From an uncultured Caulobacteraceae bacterium (GTDB lineage Bacteria; Pseudomonadota; Alphaproteobacteria; Caulobacterales; Caulobacteraceae): a stretch of DNA of 6,458 nucleotides. Location of the stretch: assembly GCA_937952995.1 (NCBI GenBank), contig CALFYB010000099.1, positions 1-6,458 of the forward strand, in the 5' to 3' direction. Positions within the stretch are counted from its first letter, which is position 1; every line of letters begins with the position of its first letter. The translations under genes were made by a program, and so were the position numbers. This document shows positions 4,347 to 6,458 of the stretch, in pieces. The notes under the pieces are model-generated. The model was not told the DNA's origin. It ran no database searches and was given only the letters and a program-made list of their open reading frames with translations.

Positions 4347-5747
4347 ATGACGAAGATTGCGAACGGTGGCCCGTTACCTGGCAGGCAATCCAACCGGATT
4401 GCCGAGAAGGACCCTGACCTCAAGATGGTCAACCCCGCGGCAGCGGCGATTGATATCGGATCGACCATGCACATGGCCGCGGTGAACCCCGATGCCTGCG
4501 ACACACCTGTCAGGGCTTTCGGGACATTCACCCAAGACCTGCACGACCTTGCTAATTGGTTCGAAGCGTGCGGCGTGACGAGCGTGGCAATGGAATCCAC
4601 CGGCGTCTACTGGATCCCGGCATTCGAGGTTCTGGAAGCACGGGGCTTCCATGTGATCTTGGTGAATGCGCGCTATGCCAAGAATGTGCCGGGGCGCAAA
4701 ACCGATGTCAGCGATGCGGGCTGGCTGCGGCAGTTGCACTCCTATGGTCTTTTGCGCGGCAGCTTCCGCCCCGCAGCCGAGATTGCCACCCTGCGTGCCT
4801 ACCTGCGCCAGAGAGAACGGCTGGTCGAATATGCAGCCGCCCATATCCAGCACATGCAGAAGGCGCTGATGGAGATGAACCTGCAGTTGCATCACGTGGT
4901 GTCGGATATCACCGGGGCCACCGGCATGCGGATCATCCGTGCCATCGTTGCCGGTGAGCGCGACCCCGAAGTGCTGGCTGCATTTCGTGACGTCCGGTGC
5001 CATTCCTCCATCGAGGTGATCAAAGCAGCCCTCGTCGGCAATGATCGGGACGAACACATCTTCGCCCTGACCCAGTCACTCGATCTTTACGACGTCTACC
5101 AGACCAAGATCGAGGACTGTGACCGCAAGCTGGAGGCCGCTGTTGCAGCATTGACCGTCAGGGCCGATGGGGATGTTCCGGCACTGCCCAAGGCACGGAC
5201 CAAGCGCAAGCAGGTCAATGCGCCTTCGTTCGATGTGCGGGCCGCCCTCTATGGTGTCCTCGGCACGGACCTCACGCAGATCCACGGACTTGGTCCCTCA
5301 CTTGCCCTAAAACTGGTCGCTGAATGCGGCACGGACCTGCGGGCGTGGAAGAGCGCCAAGCACTTCACCTCGTGGCTCTGTCTGGCACCGGGCAACAAGA
5401 TATCGGGCGGCAAGTTGCTGTCATCACGCACACGGCGGTCGTCCAGCCGAGCTGCGGCATTGTTGCGGCTGGCAGCGACGACCATCGGGCGCAGCGACAC
5501 GGGCTTGGGCGCTTTCTATCGACGGCTGTCGTCCCGGATCGGCAAGCAGAAGGCCGTGACTGCGACCGCGCGCAAGATCGCTGTCCTGTTCTACAACGCC
5601 GTTCGCTTCGGCATGATCTATCACGATCCGGGCGCCGCCGCATACGAAGAGCGCCACCGCACCCGCGTCCTGGCCAACCTCCAACGCCGCGCCAAAACCT
5701 TCGGCTTTGAATTGGCCCCCATTCCTGAACCCGAGGCTGTTTCTTAG
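4347..5747 (+). CDS. IS110-family transposase (DEDD recombinase), 466 aa
   Basis: ATG at 4347 follows GGAGGA with six-base spacing. The N-terminal DEDD (RuvC-like) domain has D36 in AAIDIGSTMH, E83 in SVAMESTGVYW, and D120 and D123 in GRKTDVSDAGWL. A helical, coiled-coil-like linker runs from about 145 to 270. The C-terminal transposase domain contains a helix-hairpin-helix-like segment (IHGLGPSLALKLVAECG, 312-328), FTSWLCLAPGNKISGG (340-355) and a conserved basic/serine stretch with RAAALLRLAA. The catalytic serine expected in this domain is most likely in the ISGGKLLSS region (S353 or nearby). The length is within the range of longer IS110 members. The enzyme would carry out RNA-guided recombination between element ends and target without classic target duplications. 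The frame is intact, so the element may still be mobile. Confidence 0.96.
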   Translation: MTKIANGGPLPGRQSNRIAEKDPDLKMVNPAAAAIDIGSTMHMAAVNPDACDTPVRAFGTFTQDLHDLANWFEACGVTSVAMESTGVYWIPAFEVLEARGFHVILVNARYAKNVPGRKTDVSDAGWLRQLHSYGLLRGSFRPAAEIATLRAYLRQRERLVEYAAAHIQHMQKALMEMNLQLHHVVSDITGATGMRIIRAIVAGERDPEVLAAFRDVRCHSSIEVIKAALVGNDRDEHIFALTQSLDLYDVYQTKIEDCDRKLEAAVAALTVRADGDVPALPKARTKRKQVNAPSFDVRAALYGVLGTDLTQIHGLGPSLALKLVAECGTDLRAWKSAKHFTSWLCLAPGNKISGGKLLSSRTRRSSSRAAALLRLAATTIGRSDTGLGAFYRRLSSRIGKQKAVTATARKIAVLFYNAVRFGMIYHDPGAAAYEERHRTRVLANLQRRAKTFGFELAPIPEPEAVS

Positions 5748-5748
5748 G

Positions 5749-5783
5749 AAGCGGCGATGTTCTTCGCGGCCCAAAAGCCATGA
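5749..5783 (+). pseudogene. Detached 3' end of IS3 orfA
   Basis: Codons 5751-5783 read AAMFFAAQKP-stop, the usual end of an IS3 OrfA that follows ...EVLKK. Its TGA (5781-5783) overlaps the orfB ATG (5780-5782) as ATGA. It joins in frame to the truncated orfA at 4115 if seven A are restored, which identifies the insertion point of the IS110 element to within a base or two. Confidence 0.85.
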
Positions 5784-6458
5784 AGTTTCAATATATTGCC
5801 AACTACAGCGGCAGCCTGACCCGTGGCCATCTGTGCCGCCTGATGGGGGTAACTGAGCGCGGGCTCCACGCCTGGAAGCACCGGCCCCCGTCGCATCGCC
5901 AGCGGCGTGACATGGTGCTCTTGGCCCACATTCGCGACCAGCACCGCTTGAGCCTTGGCAGCTACGGCCGACCTCGCATGACAGAGGAGTTGAACGAGTT
6001 GGGCATCCGCGTCGGCCAGCGCCGGGTGGGCCGTCTGATGCGCCAGAACGGTATCCAGATTATGCGCAGTCGGAAGTTCAAGCGCACGACCGACAGCGAT
6101 CACGCCTTCAACATCGCACCGAATCTCTTGCAACAAGATTTCACCGCGAGCGGGCCAAACCAGAAGTGGGCCGGCGACATCACCTATGTCTGGACGCGAG
6201 AGGGTTGGGTTTATCTGGCTGTAATCATTGATCTGTTTTCGCGCCGTGTCGTCGGTTGGGCGATCAGCAATCGTATGAAGCAGGATCTCGCCTTGCGAGC
6301 CCTGAACATGGCCATCGCAATCCGAAGGCCAACACCAGGCTGCATTCATCACACCGATCGCGGGTCGCAATACTGTGCCCACGACTATCAAAAACTGCTG
6401 CGCAAGCACGGGTTCAAGGTTTCGATGAGCGGGAAAGGCAACTGCTATGACAATTCCG
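5780..6458 (+). CDS. IS3 orfB, integrase-core transposase, C terminus beyond the window
   Basis: The frame starts at ATG 5780 (MKFQYIANYSGSLTRGHL) and stays open to the right edge for 226 codons. Residues 10-40 are an HTH-like region (LCRLMGVTERGLHAWKHRP), and residues 60-90 hold the HTH_21-type segment (GSYGRPRMTEELNELGI). The DDE integrase core begins with PNQKWAGDITYV (D133) and VYLAVIIDLFSRRVVGW, then has HHTDRGSQY (D193). The 59-residue spacing is normal for IS3. The catalytic Glu is expected about three residues after the last visible ones (SGKGNCYDNS). The protein is normally made as OrfAB by -1 frameshifting. With orfA split upstream, only an OrfB alone, or nothing, would be made. Confidence 0.93.
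   Translation, partial: MKFQYIANYSGSLTRGHLCRLMGVTERGLHAWKHRPPSHRQRRDMVLLAHIRDQHRLSLGSYGRPRMTEELNELGIRVGQRRVGRLMRQNGIQIMRSRKFKRTTDSDHAFNIAPNLLQQDFTASGPNQKWAGDITYVWTREGWVYLAVIIDLFSRRVVGWAISNRMKQDLALRALNMAIAIRRPTPGCIHHTDRGSQYCAHDYQKLLRKHGFKVSMSGKGNCYDNS

Larger units (their letters stand above)
4118..5748 (+). mobile_element. Complete IS110-family insertion sequence, about 1.63 kb
   Basis: The boundaries are set by where the two halves of IS3 orfA stop matching: after the A-run at 4117 on the left and before AAGCGGCGATG at 5749 on the right. No terminal inverted repeats are visible, as is usual for the IS110 group. The element has a 229-base noncoding left end, one DEDD transposase gene, and almost no right noncoding end (the TAG stop is one base from the edge). 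A long left noncoding end fits the IS110 subgroup, in which the bridge RNA lies upstream of the transposase, rather than IS1111. An AA dinucleotide is present at both junctions (4116-4117 and 5749-5750) and is a candidate core. The exact ends are ambiguous by one or two bases within the A-run. Confidence 0.88.
3813..6458 (+). mobile_element. IS3-family insertion sequence, split by an IS110 element and cut by the window edge
   Basis: The two IS3 parts are 3813-4117 and 5749-6458. The left part has a TG start (TGGACCTGTCCCGG at 3813), a 63-base leader and orfA; the right part has the end of orfA and most of orfB. If the insert is removed, orfA would read EVLK-KAAMFFAAQKP-stop, with orfB starting at an overlapping ATGA, the standard IS3 layout. 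The left tip is inferred from the TG and leader length. It cannot be confirmed because the right inverted repeat and target duplication lie beyond 6458. Base composition is lower in GC than the neighbouring operon, as expected for imported DNA. The IS3 subgroup is not determined. Confidence 0.85.

Noticed and set aside
4374..5057. Minus-strand 227-codon open frame inside the IS110 transposase
   Set aside because: Lies antisense to the catalytic DEDD domain; rich in His/Gly/Asp as expected for a mirror frame; no start context.
5744..6409. Minus-strand 221-codon open frame over IS3 orfB
   Set aside because: Antisense to the conserved DDE integrase core; coding constraint is clearly on the plus strand.
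1..6458. CRISPR array, tRNA, rRNA or replication origin
   Set aside because: No regularly spaced repeats, tRNA cloverleaf, rRNA segment or iteron cluster was seen on either strand.

Overview
The window is high-GC DNA (by eye well over 60% G+C) from what looks like an alphaproteobacterium, probably Rhodobacterales-like. That placement rests on base composition, Shine-Dalgarno sites before nearly every gene, and a run of small accessory genes (RadC-type JAB protein, DUF6878-like, DUF6915-like, an 'antitoxin of toxin-antitoxin stability system'-type protein) of a kind seen on plasmids, integrative elements and phages. No housekeeping gene is present, so the species is not fixed. Layout: (1) Bases 1 to about 186 read on the plus strand as a fragment of a UDP-sugar / UDP-N-acetylglucosamine pyrophosphorylase of the eukaryotic UAP1 (UDPGP) family. 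The similarity stops abruptly at about 183-195, where the first 25 or so codons of an unrelated minus-strand gene with its own ribosome binding site begin. This looks like a chimeric or rearranged junction. (2) Bases 261 to 3748 are a minus-strand gene row, transcribed right to left: radC-like gene, an unrecognised 172-aa gene, DUF6878-like, DUF6915-like, a 65-aa gene, a 139-aa gene, the 'antitoxin'-type gene, then (after a 108-base AT-rich gap) the start of the next gene. Tight spacing (1, 10 and -8 bases at three junctions) suggests an operon; GC-rich hairpins lie in three of the larger intercistronic gaps. (3) Bases 3813 to the right edge are a plus-strand IS3-family insertion sequence. A complete IS110-family element (about 4118-5748) has inserted into it at the A-run where IS3 elements usually carry their -1 frameshift site, cutting orfA before its last 11 residues. 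orfB resumes at 5780 and runs off the window three residues before its expected catalytic Glu. The strongest finding is in the 229-base noncoding left end of the IS110 element. Here short sequences match both ends of the element and its target in the strand sense expected of an IS110 bridge RNA. TTAGGAA equals the right end plus AA; TGACGG is the reverse complement of the first six bases of the left end; GTTAAAAAA matches the left target flank with one C-to-T change. A fourth guide, for the right target, is not convincingly identified. How the parts work together: the minus-strand row is probably a co-transcribed accessory module of a mobile element with no established function; the IS3 copy lies 64 bp upstream of its first gene and may have separated it from its original promoter; the IS110 element then inactivated the IS3 copy.
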